Assembly: GCA_002437815.1 (NCBI GenBank)
Contig: DJRP01000025.1
Span: 1 to 63,285, forward strand
Length of the DNA stretch: 63,285 nucleotides
From: Collinsella sp. UBA6357
Lineage (GTDB): Bacteria > Actinomycetota > Coriobacteriia > Coriobacteriales > Coriobacteriaceae
Direction of reading: 5' to 3'
Positions within the stretch are counted from its first letter, which is position 1, and each line of letters opens with the position of its first letter. A program made the position numbers and the translations under genes. Under the pieces are notes generated by a model. That model made no database searches, had not been told where the DNA came from, and saw only the letters and a list, made by a program, of their open reading frames with translations. Positions 46,111 to 56,039 of this stretch are shown here, in pieces.

Positions 46111-47010
46111 CTACTTGGCCTTGGCCGTCGTCTTGCCGGAGGCCGAGAGGTCGCCGTTCCACTTGAAGTCGGCGCCCACGTACTGCTCGATGTATTTGTC
46201 GATCGTGCCGTCCTTGAGCATCTTGCCGATGCATTTGTCGAGCGCGGGCACAAACTCGGCGCCCTTGTTGGCCATGAGGCGGTAGACACCCACGTGGTCG
46301 CGGGTCTCGGAGCGGTCGAGCAGGCCGAGCACGAGGCCCTCGTTGGCGTCGCGCATGGACTGACCCTCGGCGCCGTCGCAGAGGTATGCGTCGATCCGGC
46401 CGGCGAGCACCTCCTGCAGGCACTGGTCGCCTCCGTCGTAGGTGTGGATGTCGGCATCGGGCATGACCTTGGCGATGAACCTGTTCTGCACGGTGCCGGT
46501 GGTGCAGGCGATCGACTTGTCCGCAAGATTCTCCACGCGCGTGATGGCGTCGCCGCCGCGGGTGAGCACGCCCACGAGCGGTTGGTAGTACCCGCGCGTG
46601 AAGTCGTAGGTCTCCTCGCGCTCGCTGTTAGCGCTCATGGCCATGGTAAAGGACGTGTCGTTGCCCTGGATGCTTGCGAGCGTGGCGGCGAAATCTTGCG
46701 ATTCGAATTCGTAGGTGAAACCGAGCCGTTTGGCCATCTCGTCGGCGATGGCGATGTCGAGGCCCACGACCTTTTGCTTGCCGTTCTTTTGCGTTTCGAG
46801 GTAGCGATAGGGGGCGAAGGCGTCGTCGCCCACGAAGGTGAGCTTGGCACCCTTGATGCTGTAGGAGTCGGAGCTGCCGGAGGAAGCGGCGGAGGTGCCG
46901 GCGGTGGAGCCGGATGCCTTGTCGTCTTGCGACGAGCAGCCGGCGACGGTGAGCATGGCGCTGCCAGCGAGCAGGCCGATAAAGTCGCGGCGGGTGAGGG
47001 AGCGGGACAT
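46111..47010 (-). CDS. Amino-acid ABC transporter substrate-binding lipoprotein
   Basis: The 299-residue type 3 binding protein has a twin-arginine signal (TRRDFIGLLAGS) and lipobox VAGC, with Cys25 as lipidation site. A Ser/Gly linker follows, then 'LTFVGDDAFAPYRYLETQKNGKQKVVGLDIAIADEMAKRLG' and 'TSFTMAMSANSEREETYDFTRGYY'. It delivers an amino acid or related solute to the permease encoded downstream. A GAAAGG-like site precedes the start on the minus strand. Confidence 0.88.
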   Translation of the reverse strand: MSRSLTRRDFIGLLAGSAMLTVAGCSSQDDKASGSTAGTSAASSGSSDSYSIKGAKLTFVGDDAFAPYRYLETQKNGKQKVVGLDIAIADEMAKRLGFTYEFESQDFAATLASIQGNDTSFTMAMSANSEREETYDFTRGYYQPLVGVLTRGGDAITRVENLADKSIACTTGTVQNRFIAKVMPDADIHTYDGGDQCLQEVLAGRIDAYLCDGAEGQSMRDANEGLVLGLLDRSETRDHVGVYRLMANKGAEFVPALDKCIGKMLKDGTIDKYIEQYVGADFKWNGDLSASGKTTAKAK

Positions 47011-47166
47011 ATGACAAGCCTTTCGATCGATAAATAGACGTTGTTCAAGTGTTCTATTCTAGGGCGCCGCAGCTTCGGCGGCGCGGCAAACAATCCGCAA
47101 TCTGCGTGTTGTATCGCTCTGCAGGAATGTGTATGAAAAGGTTGAAAGATGCGCGGGACTTTCACG

Positions 47167-47205
47167 GCGTTTGGTGCGCTTTTGCTGCACACCGCCCTCT
47201 ATATT
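47167..47205 (+). promoter_or_regulatory. Promoter-like element of the second double-glycine gene
   Basis: TTTGGTGCGCTTTTG (47170-47184), 15 nt, then TATATT (47200-47205). The same box and the same spacing occur at 8861-8896. The ATG follows 38 nt after the hexamer. Confidence 0.6.
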
Positions 47206-47242
47206 GTCATCAAGTACCCGCTGCAAACAAAAGGAGGCAGCC

Positions 47243-47638
47243 ATGTGTGAGAACAAGGCCAACGAGCCCCTGGCCCCCGAGCCCCTGACTCCCAAGAAGT
47301 CGGACGAGGCCGTCAAGCTGACCGATGAACAACTCGAGAATGTCTCGGGCGGCGGGCTTTTCGATCGCGGCTTCAACTACAAGGTCGGGGATACATGGAA
47401 GGGCATGTGCAAGACCTGCGGACACTGCAGCGAAGACCGGACGTTCACCTGCGTATATAGCTATGCACCAGGGGACGGAAAGTACAACTACACCTGGTGG
47501 CGCTGCGGTACGTGCGGTGCCGTCTGGCGCTGGGTGCCGGATAGCATTTGGGGCGGCGACTGGGACAAGGCCTATTGGAACGTCGCCGACATGAAGAAGA
47601 AAGACCCGCTCGTCATAGAGTCCATGCGCGGCAAATAA
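47243..47638 (+). CDS. Zinc-ribbon protein with bacteriocin-type double-glycine leader
   Basis: The 131-residue product has a leader-like N-terminus ending KLTDEQLENVSGGG. A core of about 95 residues follows, with CKTCGHC and CGTC knuckles, many aromatic residues (YNYTWWRC, VWRWVPDSIWGG) and a basic C-terminus. Architecture and promoter match the gene at 8974, although the cores are not closely similar. AAGGAGG supports the ATG at 47243; the frame is open 38 codons further upstream without support. It could be an exported effector, a RiPP-like precursor or a non-secreted zinc protein. Confidence 0.7.
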   Translation: MCENKANEPLAPEPLTPKKSDEAVKLTDEQLENVSGGGLFDRGFNYKVGDTWKGMCKTCGHCSEDRTFTCVYSYAPGDGKYNYTWWRCGTCGAVWRWVPDSIWGGDWDKAYWNVADMKKKDPLVIESMRGK

Positions 47639-47740
47639 CGCCGGCCGCTCTTTCGCCGTCGCGTGAGGAGCTTCGCCGCGGGCGGTGCTCATTCGCCCGC
47701 TGGAGACATTGGATATCGCCGGTACATCGACGATTCGGGG

Positions 47741-47769
47741 CGCGGGGAGATTGTCTCCCCGCGTTTTTC
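47741..47769 (+). terminator. Terminator after the second double-glycine gene
   Basis: A perfect 10-bp stem CGCGGGGAGA/TCTCCCCGCG with a 3-nt loop is followed by TTTTT. Confidence 0.85.
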
Positions 47770-47935
47770 ATGCCGAGCGCTTGGTGCCGTGTCCCTTATG
47801 GAGTCTACCTGGTATCTGGTTTGAGAGACCAGTTCTGGTATATCAGTGCGGGGCGCCACGGCTAGAATATTCCGCCGAAGTATTGTTGCGCGCCACGTGC
47901 GGCGGCATAAACGACAGCAATCGAAGGGACATCCT

Positions 47936-49783
<1,848 letters not shown>

Positions 49784-49831
49784 TTGGGCCCGCTCGCTGA
49801 CTTTTGTTTGACCTGTGATGGCATCGCTTGT

Positions 49832-49914
49832 GTTGAAGTTCGAGTTTCCAATGAAACGGCCTCTGGTAATTCGTTTTACCAGAGGCCGTTTTTGTTGGAA
49901 ACTCGAACTTCAAC
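49832..49914. terminator. Nested two-way terminator between glmS and the GntR gene
   Basis: The outer 20-bp perfect arms (49832-49851, 49895-49914) enclose a 16-bp perfect inner hairpin (49854-49869, 49876-49891) followed by TTTTTG. The genes are convergent, so it can stop both. The outer arms are unusual for a simple terminator. Confidence 0.85.
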
Positions 49915-49943
49915 GCGAAGAAATGCGGGCGAAGAGCGTGCGG

Positions 49944-50645
49944 CTAGCGAAGTTTGCTCGTCTCGAAGTAGTCGGGGAACTGATCGAGCACCTCGGTCTG
50001 ATTGCGGAACATCATATGCAGGTGCTTGCTCACCAAAAAACTCGCCTCGATGGGATCGTGCCCGCTGATGGCGCGGCGAATCTGCTTGTGCTCGTTGATG
50101 ATCTCGCGCTTGTCGAGATCCTGAGTGAGTGCCCGCAGCCAGCGGAAACGTTCGAGGTCGGCGTTGGTCTGCTCGAGCCAGGCCCACACGGTGCTCCGGC
50201 AGGCGATAGAAAAGATCATGTGGTGCATGAGGTTGTCACTCAAAAAGAACCCGATGCGGTCCTCTTCGGCCATGGCTTTCTCTTGCAGCGCGATCGCATG
50301 GTCGATCTGCTCGATGCTCGTGGGGGTGGCGCGCGAGCAACACTCGATGATCACCTGCTTTTCGAGGTGCTCGCGGATATAGCAGGCGCTTTCGGCAAGG
50401 GTGAGGTTGATGGGCGAGACGTAGGTGCCACTTTGGGGTACCGTGCGCACCAGACCTTCCTGCGCCAGGCGCACAAGCGCTTCGCGTACCGGGGTACGCC
50501 CCATGTCAAGGTCATCGCAGAGCTGCTTGACGCCGAGCTTCTCGCCAGGCTTGTAATCGAGATAGACGATCTTGCGCCGAATCGTGTGATACGACTGGTC
50601 CTGTAGGCTGGTTTCCTGTTCGCCGACGTGCGTCATGTCTTCCAT
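49944..50645 (-). CDS. GntR-family regulator, FCD (FadR-type) subfamily
   Basis: The 233-residue protein has an N-terminal winged HTH ('YHTIRRKIVYLDYKPGEKLGVKQLCDDLDMGRTPVREALVRLAQEGLVRTVPQSGTYV') and an all-helical FCD ligand domain. The FCD domain carries metal-binding-type residues ('DNLMHHMIFSIA', 'EHKQIRRAISGHD', 'HLHMMF'). FCD regulators usually sense carboxylic or sugar acids. No metabolic operon is next to it, so its targets are unknown. The start is ATG 50645; another Met three codons in is possible. Confidence 0.87.
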   Translation of the reverse strand: MEDMTHVGEQETSLQDQSYHTIRRKIVYLDYKPGEKLGVKQLCDDLDMGRTPVREALVRLAQEGLVRTVPQSGTYVSPINLTLAESACYIREHLEKQVIIECCSRATPTSIEQIDHAIALQEKAMAEEDRIGFFLSDNLMHHMIFSIACRSTVWAWLEQTNADLERFRWLRALTQDLDKREIINEHKQIRRAISGHDPIEASFLVSKHLHMMFRNQTEVLDQFPDYFETSKLR

Positions 50646-51005
50646 AGCGATGGTGTCCCCGATATCTGTTGTCTCCCACTTATATATCAGCTATTGATTA
50701 TCGCGCGAAACGGCCCCCGGACCATGCGCGAATCGATAAAAGCGGGACGTGTGTAAGACGCCGCAGGTGGAGCGATAGGGACTCTTGCGGGTAAGGCTTG
50801 TCCGCAGGTGTATAAAACCCGAAGAGCCCTTATCGCCCCGCCAGGATGGCGATGCGGGGCACTGACTATAGTGCCCGTTTGACACGTGCGGCCCTATACT
50901 GGTCGATAGCAAATATCGTTCAATTTTGAAACAGCATTGGTGAGATAGAGCAGTGTGGTCGAGTGTATGGGACCAGCTCCGCACATGTTGGCAAGGAGGC
51001 GACCG
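50646..51005. other. 360-bp intergenic region between divergent regulators
   Basis: It contains upstream regions for GntR (minus) and the NtrC-like gene (plus). A CGATA-N5-TATCG hairpin and TTCAA-N2-TTGAA lie around 50907-50935, and TATATATCAG near the GntR start. No gene or known riboswitch is seen. Confidence 0.4.
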
Positions 51006-51932
51006 ATGCCGGTCCAACAGGGAATCGAATGGCTGGATGATGCCGTCGTGCGCAGCCGATATGCTGCGGGGGTATATGCGATCGCCGAAGACGGCGGTGC
51101 GGTGGCGCCGGCTCTCGCACGGGCTTATGCCCGCGCTGCGACGCTTTTGATCGAGGGCGAGATGGGCACGGGCAAGCGCGATATCGCCGAGCTCATCTAT
51201 TTGCAGGGTCCCTATGCCGAGGAGCCTTTGGTCGAGGTGACGATTCCGGCATTGACGGAGCGCTCTTGGCGCCACCTGATAAAAAGCGTCGATTCGCCGC
51301 TCTTCCAAGTGGGGCTTACCGTGCTTATCGAAGGCGTGAATGCGTTGGATGCCCGTCGTGCCAACGAGTTGGCTGCTGCCCTGGCCACAGCTGCTGCCTC
51401 GGAGCGATGCCGTTTGGTGCTGACTGGCGACGAGGTGCCCGGCGGCGGAGAGGCCCCCGCGACGACGACGCTTGCCGATCGGCTGGGCTGTGCCGTGAGC
51501 ATCGCTCCCGCATTGCGCGATAGGGGGGACGTGGCGCGCAAGATCGATCGCTATCTGGCGTATCTGGCGGCTTCGTTTGACACGGCGGCCCCCGGCATGG
51601 AGCGGCAAGCCGCGCGGATGCTCGACGAGTATTCGTGGCCACGCAATTACCTGCAGCTGCGCGAGGTTGCGGAGCGTCTGTATATCCTGGTGGGTCCGGG
51701 CACGGTGGACGCGGATGCCGTCAACGAGGTGCTGGCACAGGAGGGGGTTATAAAAACGGCAACGTTTACCGCACCGACCCTTGACAGCGACCTGTTCATC
51801 TTGCGCCCCCTGGTTGATACCGAACGCGATATCGTGCGGATGGTAGTTGATTATCTGGACGGCAACAAGACGCGCGCGGCCGAGGTGCTGGGCATCAGCC
51901 GAACGACGTTGTGGCGCATGCTCAAGGATTGA
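51006..51932 (+). CDS. NtrC-like AAA+ regulator with Fis-type HTH but no GAFTGA loop
   Basis: The 308-residue protein has a P-loop EGEMGTGK (about 50-57), then 'LRDRGDVARKIDRYLAYLAASF' and 'YSWPRNYLQLREVAERLYILV', typical of sigma-54 activator ATPase domains. The C-terminal Fis HTH is 'ERDIVRMVVDYLDGNKTRAAEVLGISRTTLWRMLK'. The GAFTGA loop is absent and the Walker B region is altered (TVLIEGVNAL), so it is unlikely to drive sigma-54 open-complex formation. It may act as a sigma-70 regulator, as TyrR does. No receiver or PAS domain remains. AAGGAGG supports the start. Confidence 0.8.
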   Translation: MPVQQGIEWLDDAVVRSRYAAGVYAIAEDGGAVAPALARAYARAATLLIEGEMGTGKRDIAELIYLQGPYAEEPLVEVTIPALTERSWRHLIKSVDSPLFQVGLTVLIEGVNALDARRANELAAALATAAASERCRLVLTGDEVPGGGEAPATTTLADRLGCAVSIAPALRDRGDVARKIDRYLAYLAASFDTAAPGMERQAARMLDEYSWPRNYLQLREVAERLYILVGPGTVDADAVNEVLAQEGVIKTATFTAPTLDSDLFILRPLVDTERDIVRMVVDYLDGNKTRAAEVLGISRTTLWRMLKD

Positions 51933-52042
51933 CGGTACCGTTTGGCCGCTTATGGGCGGTGCCCGCGACAGCAAGCGTCGCGCGCGTGGTACAGTGGATG
52001 GAATTGTTTCAAAACTGTTTCGTGTATGGGCGGGGGTATCGC

Positions 52043-52528
52043 ATGGCGGGCAAAACGAACGGCGGGGCGCGGCGGGAGCGCCCGGGCAAGACCAAGGGGT
52101 TCGACGCCACGTTCAAGCCGACCCGTTACGGATATCCCTCGACGAGTGCACGTCTTGCCATGCAGGCGAACGCCTCGCGCCGCGCCCGAAACCGCGTGGT
52201 GGGATCCAAGCTTACGCACAACGCCACATTGGGCTATATCAGCCGCGGGGCCGCTCGCCGCAGCGGACTTGATCCTGCCGGCTGGCACCGGTACGTGCCG
52301 ATGGTGATGCTGGCAGTGGTCGCAGTGCTAGCGTTGGCCCTGTTGGGATATGCAGGACATGGACAAAGCCTGGGCAAGATGCTCCCGACATGGAGCGCCC
52401 CGTCACTCGTGTCAAGCAGGGACATCGTGACGGGGGCGCAGAATCAGACGGGTGTGGCATCGTCGCGTGCGATCGTAGCGGCGGCTAGCACCTATGCCGA
52501 GGGACAGCAAAAAACGGATGACGCGTAG
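52043..52528 (+). CDS. Basic single-helix membrane protein, function unknown
   Basis: The 161-residue protein has an Arg/Lys-rich N-terminal half (about pI-basic, residues 1-80), one membrane helix near residues 84-105 (YVPMVMLAVVAVLALALLGYAG) and a Ser/Ala-rich external tail. No domain is recognisable. Start at 52043 has only a weak GGGGG site; a Met 15 codons upstream is an alternative. It is 110 bp downstream of the NtrC-like gene and convergent with the nitroreductase, with only 2 bp between stops. Confidence 0.6.
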   Translation: MAGKTNGGARRERPGKTKGFDATFKPTRYGYPSTSARLAMQANASRRARNRVVGSKLTHNATLGYISRGAARRSGLDPAGWHRYVPMVMLAVVAVLALALLGYAGHGQSLGKMLPTWSAPSLVSSRDIVTGAQNQTGVASSRAIVAAASTYAEGQQKTDDA

Positions 52529-52530
52529 GC

Positions 52531-53052
52531 CTATTTGACCCAGACGACGTTGTCGCGACGCGGTTTGGCCTCGGCAAGCGGGGCCTTGGCATAGCCGAGG
52601 GCACAGTTGCCGATGCCGCGCAGGCTACCATCGGCGGGCAGGCCCCAGCTGGCGAGCAACTTGCGTCCCTCATCGGAGTCGAAGACCTCGTGCGCGCGGT
52701 GGATCCAGATGGAGTCGACGCCCAGAGCATAGGCGGCGTTGAGCATGTTGCCCATGGCGAGCGATCCGTCTTCCATGTGCGTGGGGGCGCTCGAGTCGAC
52801 GAGCGCCACGATCACGGCGGTGGCACCATAGAACGGATCGGCCTTGCTGCCCATGACCTCGGCATTGAGGCGCGACATGTGCGCGATGGTCTGGGGATCG
52901 GTAACGGCTACGAACGTGACCGGCTGGCGGCCCATGCCGCTTGGCGCGTACTGGCCGGCTTCGATGATGCGCTCGAGCTTTTTGTGCTCGACGGGTCTGT
53001 CGCTAAACGCACGGCAGCTGCGGCGGTGGGTGAGGGCTTCAATGGTTTCCAT
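52531..53052 (-). CDS. Nitroreductase-family FMN oxidoreductase
   Basis: The 173-residue flavoprotein has 'HRRSCRAFSDRPVEHKKLERIIEAGQYAPSGMGRQPVTFVAVTD', the N-terminal FMN-binding signature, 'MEDGSLAMGNMLNAAYALGVDSIWIHRA' and 'GNCALGYAKAPLAEAKPRRDNVVWV' at the C-terminus. It reduces nitroaromatics, quinones or flavin substrates with NAD(P)H. It is monocistronic, and its 308-bp upstream region is shared with the gene at 53361. Confidence 0.9.
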   Translation of the reverse strand: METIEALTHRRSCRAFSDRPVEHKKLERIIEAGQYAPSGMGRQPVTFVAVTDPQTIAHMSRLNAEVMGSKADPFYGATAVIVALVDSSAPTHMEDGSLAMGNMLNAAYALGVDSIWIHRAHEVFDSDEGRKLLASWGLPADGSLRGIGNCALGYAKAPLAEAKPRRDNVVWVK

Positions 53053-53360
53053 GGGCGACTCCTTTGCTCGAAGAATGTGGAACGGAGTTCTTGTTCCCCA
53101 CTGCTCGAGGTGCCATACCGACAGCGGTGAAGAGCGCGTGCTCTCGTGCTTTGATTTTGCCGCACGGAAAGAAGGTATGCATAAAAGCAGACCATTTGTG
53201 TGTACGCACCATGAACTGATAAAACGTATTATCCCGTCTACCCTGCCGTTTTTGCCGCCGGCCTAATTGGGAACTGTATATTTCCTGATAAAGGTTTTAC
53301 TAAAGACAAATACTGTTTATCAGCGCGTCCCCGCGGCGCGCCCGGCTGGGAGGTATGGGA
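53053..53360. other. 308-bp divergent intergenic region
   Basis: An AT-rich stretch at 53206-53325 contains CTGATAAA (53285-53292) and its complement TTTATCAG (53316-53323), plus another ACTGATAAA near 53215. These look like promoter or operator material for the two divergent genes. No gene is seen. Confidence 0.4.
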
Positions 53361-53669
53361 ATGTTCCAGGCAGGCGATCAGATCGAGACCGATTTCGAGG
53401 GGCTTCTCAAGCTGCTCCGTTCCACGACGCGTGCGTTTGTGACCGTTGGCGGTCATGAGTACTACATCACGCACACCGATGGGTACTGGCGCGTGCAGGA
53501 TTGCGAACTGCTCAACGACAAGGGCCATTTCAGCGACTGCTCCGAACTCGTCAACACCCTGTGCGAAGTCGTCGAGCTTCCGTGGATCGGCGGAAGGAGC
53601 CTGCATGACAGCTTTGCCGATGCTCGGGTTTACGAGGCCGTTCCCGCCGAGGAGCGCCCCGCTGCCTAG
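53361..53669 (+). CDS. Small conserved-looking protein, function unknown
   Basis: The 102-residue soluble protein is acidic and mixed alpha/beta in appearance ('DFEGLLKLLRSTTRAFVTVGGHEYYITHTDGYWRVQDCELLNDKGHFSDCSELVNTLCEVVELPWIGG'). No domain or motif is recognised. Start: GGGAGG is only one base from ATG 53355 but well spaced for ATG 53361, so the latter is used. A terminator follows. Confidence 0.65.
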   Translation: MFQAGDQIETDFEGLLKLLRSTTRAFVTVGGHEYYITHTDGYWRVQDCELLNDKGHFSDCSELVNTLCEVVELPWIGGRSLHDSFADARVYEAVPAEERPAA

Positions 53670-53730
53670 CTGACCAAACGCGTGATCCGGCCGCCGTCGA
53701 CATGCGGGCCGGTCGTATATTCGGATATGA

Positions 53731-53766
53731 CAGCCAGCCTCTCCAAAGGAGGCTGGCTGATTTGTT
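53731..53766 (+). terminator. Terminator after the small unknown gene
   Basis: A perfect 11-bp stem CAGCCAGCCTC/GAGGCTGGCTG with a 7-nt loop is followed by ATTTGTT. Confidence 0.75.
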
Positions 53767-53787
53767 GGGGCGGCGACGCTCGGCAGT

Positions 53788-53817
53788 CTTGACGATGGTC
53801 AAGATTCGGACTAATCT
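53788..53817 (+). promoter_or_regulatory. Sigma-70 promoter with overlapping operator before marR-ABC operon
   Basis: TTGACG (53789-53794), 17-nt spacer, TAATCT (53812-53817). The palindrome CTTGAC-N4-GTCAAG (53788-53803) covers the -35 box, an arrangement suited to autorepression by the MarR protein encoded 45 nt downstream. Confidence 0.7.
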
Positions 53818-53861
53818 GTCTGACGTAGAATAGTCAACTTTCGGACGAACGGCAGGATCAC

Positions 53862-54317
53862 ATGGACTCGGTGGTCGACATCGTCGATTTCGATCGACAG
53901 CTCAACCAGATCGACAGAATCTATTCCAGGTTCGGGCATGCCTGCGGGCTTTCCGATTGCGCCTTCTGGATGCTGCTCGATACCGCGGCGGCGGGCGGAG
54001 AGGCGGCGATCTCGTATCTCACCGATCAGTGGTATTACAGCAAACAGACCATCGCCTCGGCACTCAAGTCATTGACGCAAAAAGAGCTGGTGACGCTGGA
54101 GTTTGTCGAGGGCAGCCGCAAAAGCAAACGGGTGTGCCTTACGCCTGCCGGCACCGCGTTTGCCGAGCGCTATACGGTCCCTGCCATCGAGGCCGAACGC
54201 CGTGCGTTCGAAACGTTCGACGAGAAGGAACGTGGCGAGCTCATGCGCCTGCTGGGCAAATTCTCGGTATCGCTCGAACACGAGCTGGAAGCATATGAGA
54301 AAGAGGTTGCGCGATGA
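53862..54317 (+). CDS. MarR-family transcriptional regulator
   Basis: The 151-residue protein has a MarR winged HTH ('ISYLTDQWYYSKQTIASALKSLTQKELVTLEFVEGSRKSKRVCLTPAGTAFAERY', including the wing and the conserved LTPxG). Flanking dimerisation helices are present. Its stop overlaps the ABC gene start by 4 nt (ATGA), so it is translationally coupled to a two-gene exporter. The usual logic is that the drug or metabolite ligand releases MarR from its operator and induces the pump. Confidence 0.88.
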   Translation: MDSVVDIVDFDRQLNQIDRIYSRFGHACGLSDCAFWMLLDTAAAGGEAAISYLTDQWYYSKQTIASALKSLTQKELVTLEFVEGSRKSKRVCLTPAGTAFAERYTVPAIEAERRAFETFDEKERGELMRLLGKFSVSLEHELEAYEKEVAR

Positions 54318-56038
54318 AGGTGCTGTTAAGGTTCTTCAGACCCTATCGACGTCTCATCGCCATCACGCTCGGCGTGGTCTTTGTGGACAACCTGGGCACG
54401 CTTCTGGTGCCGACGATGCTCGCCAATATGGTCAATACCGGCATCGCGCGGGGAGACACGGCCTATATCCTGCAGAACGGCCTGCTAATGCTCGGCGCCA
54501 CCGCCATGGCGAGCGGAGGAGCCGTTGCCGGCTGCTATCTGTCGGCACGTCTTGCCGCAAACGTGGCGCGCGATATTCGTAACGCCGTCTACGACAAATC
54601 GCTTGAGCTTTCGGCGAGCGATTACGAGCGTTTTGGCACCGGTTCCATGATCACCCGTACGCTCGGCGACATCAACGTGGTGCAGCAGGCGATCATTCAG
54701 ACGATTCAGATGGTGCTGCCCGTACCGTTCCTGTCGATCACGGGCATCGTGATGGCATGTCTGATCGATATGCAGATGGGTATCTTGCTCGGCGCGGTCG
54801 TGTGCGTGGTGCTTGCGATCGCTGTGGCCACCGTGACGCATGCCGCACCGATCTTTATGGCGCTACAGGGTTTTATCGACCGCATGAACGTGGTGCTGCG
54901 CGAGAACATCGTGGGCGTGCGCGTCATCCGCGCGTTCAACAAGGAACATCATGAAGAGCGGCGCTTGGACGAGGTGTTTGGTGCGTACGCCGCCAACGCC
55001 ATCAAGGTCAACCATCTGTTTGTGGGGCTCGATTGCTCGGCGTTCTTTTTGATGAACATCACCGAGGTCGCGGTGCTTTGGCTCGGCGGCAACCGCGTGG
55101 GTGCGCACGCCATGCAGATCGCAAGCATCTCGGCGGTTCTCGAATATGCGATGCTCATTCTGTTCTTTGTGATGATGGCGCAGATGGTGGTGCTTACACT
55201 GCCGCGCGCCGCAGCGTGCCTGCGCCGTGCCGACGAGGTCCTGTCGGTCGCGCCGCGCATCGTGGACGGCCCCGAGAAGCTGGGGGAGCGGGACGACGAT
55301 TCCGACGAGGTCGTCAAGTTCGAGCATGCGTCGTTTCGCTTCGACGATGCTGACGAGGATACCTTGCATGACCTGAATTTCGCATGCAGGCGCGGGCAGA
55401 CGACGGCGATCGTGGGGGCGACGGGTTCGGGAAAATCGACGGTGGCCAAGCTGCTGCTGAGGTTTCACGACGTGACGGAGGGCGCGGTCCGCTTCCGTGG
55501 AACGGACATGCGCGAACTTCCGCAGCGACAGATTCGGGCGCGTATGGCCTATGTGCCGCAGAAGGCATGGCTGTTCTCGGGGACGGTGGCGAGCAACCTA
55601 CGCCAAGGCAACGAGGCTGCGACGGATGCGGAGATCGTCCATGCGCTCGAGGTGGCCCAGAGCACGTTTGTGCACGATATGCCCGAGGGCATCGAGGCCC
55701 GCGTGTCGCAGGGCGGAACCAACTTCTCGGGCGGGCAGCGTCAACGCCTGGCAATTGCCAGGGCGCTCATGAAGCACGCCGACCTGTATATCTTCGATGA
55801 CAGCTTCTCGGCGCTCGACTTTAAGACCGATGCGGCGTTGCGTCATGCGCTTGCGGCCGAGACCGATGGCGCCGCGACGCTCATCATCGCCCAGCGCATC
55901 TCGACGATCATGCACGCCGACCAGATCGTGGTGCTCAAGGACGGCAGGGTCGTGGGGCGGGGACGTCACGACGAATTGATGGAAACGTGCGAAGTCTATC
56001 GCGCAATCGCCGAATCGCAAATGAAAGGGGGTGAGTAG
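54314..56038 (+). CDS. ABC exporter half-transporter 1 (heterodimeric multidrug type)
   Basis: The 574-residue membrane-ATPase fusion has six helices in residues 1-300 ('FFRPYRRLIAITLGVVFVDNLGTLLVPTMLANMVNTGI'), then an ATPase with Walker A GATGSGKST, Q-loop 'YVPQKAWLFSGTVASNLRQGN', signature 'NFSGGQRQRLAIARAL', Walker B 'LYIFDDSFSALD' and H-loop 'LIIAQRISTI'. The residue after Walker B is Asp rather than the catalytic Glu, so this half probably carries the degenerate ATP site of a heterodimer. No C39 peptidase domain is present. Confidence 0.9.
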   Translation: MKVLLRFFRPYRRLIAITLGVVFVDNLGTLLVPTMLANMVNTGIARGDTAYILQNGLLMLGATAMASGGAVAGCYLSARLAANVARDIRNAVYDKSLELSASDYERFGTGSMITRTLGDINVVQQAIIQTIQMVLPVPFLSITGIVMACLIDMQMGILLGAVVCVVLAIAVATVTHAAPIFMALQGFIDRMNVVLRENIVGVRVIRAFNKEHHEERRLDEVFGAYAANAIKVNHLFVGLDCSAFFLMNITEVAVLWLGGNRVGAHAMQIASISAVLEYAMLILFFVMMAQMVVLTLPRAAACLRRADEVLSVAPRIVDGPEKLGERDDDSDEVVKFEHASFRFDDADEDTLHDLNFACRRGQTTAIVGATGSGKSTVAKLLLRFHDVTEGAVRFRGTDMRELPQRQIRARMAYVPQKAWLFSGTVASNLRQGNEAATDAEIVHALEVAQSTFVHDMPEGIEARVSQGGTNFSGGQRQRLAIARALMKHADLYIFDDSFSALDFKTDAALRHALAAETDGAATLIIAQRISTIMHADQIVVLKDGRVVGRGRHDELMETCEVYRAIAESQMKGGE

Positions 56039-56039
56039 C

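Noticed and set aside
47770..47935. glmS ribozyme or riboswitch in the glmS leader
   Set aside because: I could not find the conserved ribozyme core near the start codon; only CTGGTAT direct repeats and a short CTGGT/ACCAG hairpin are visible.
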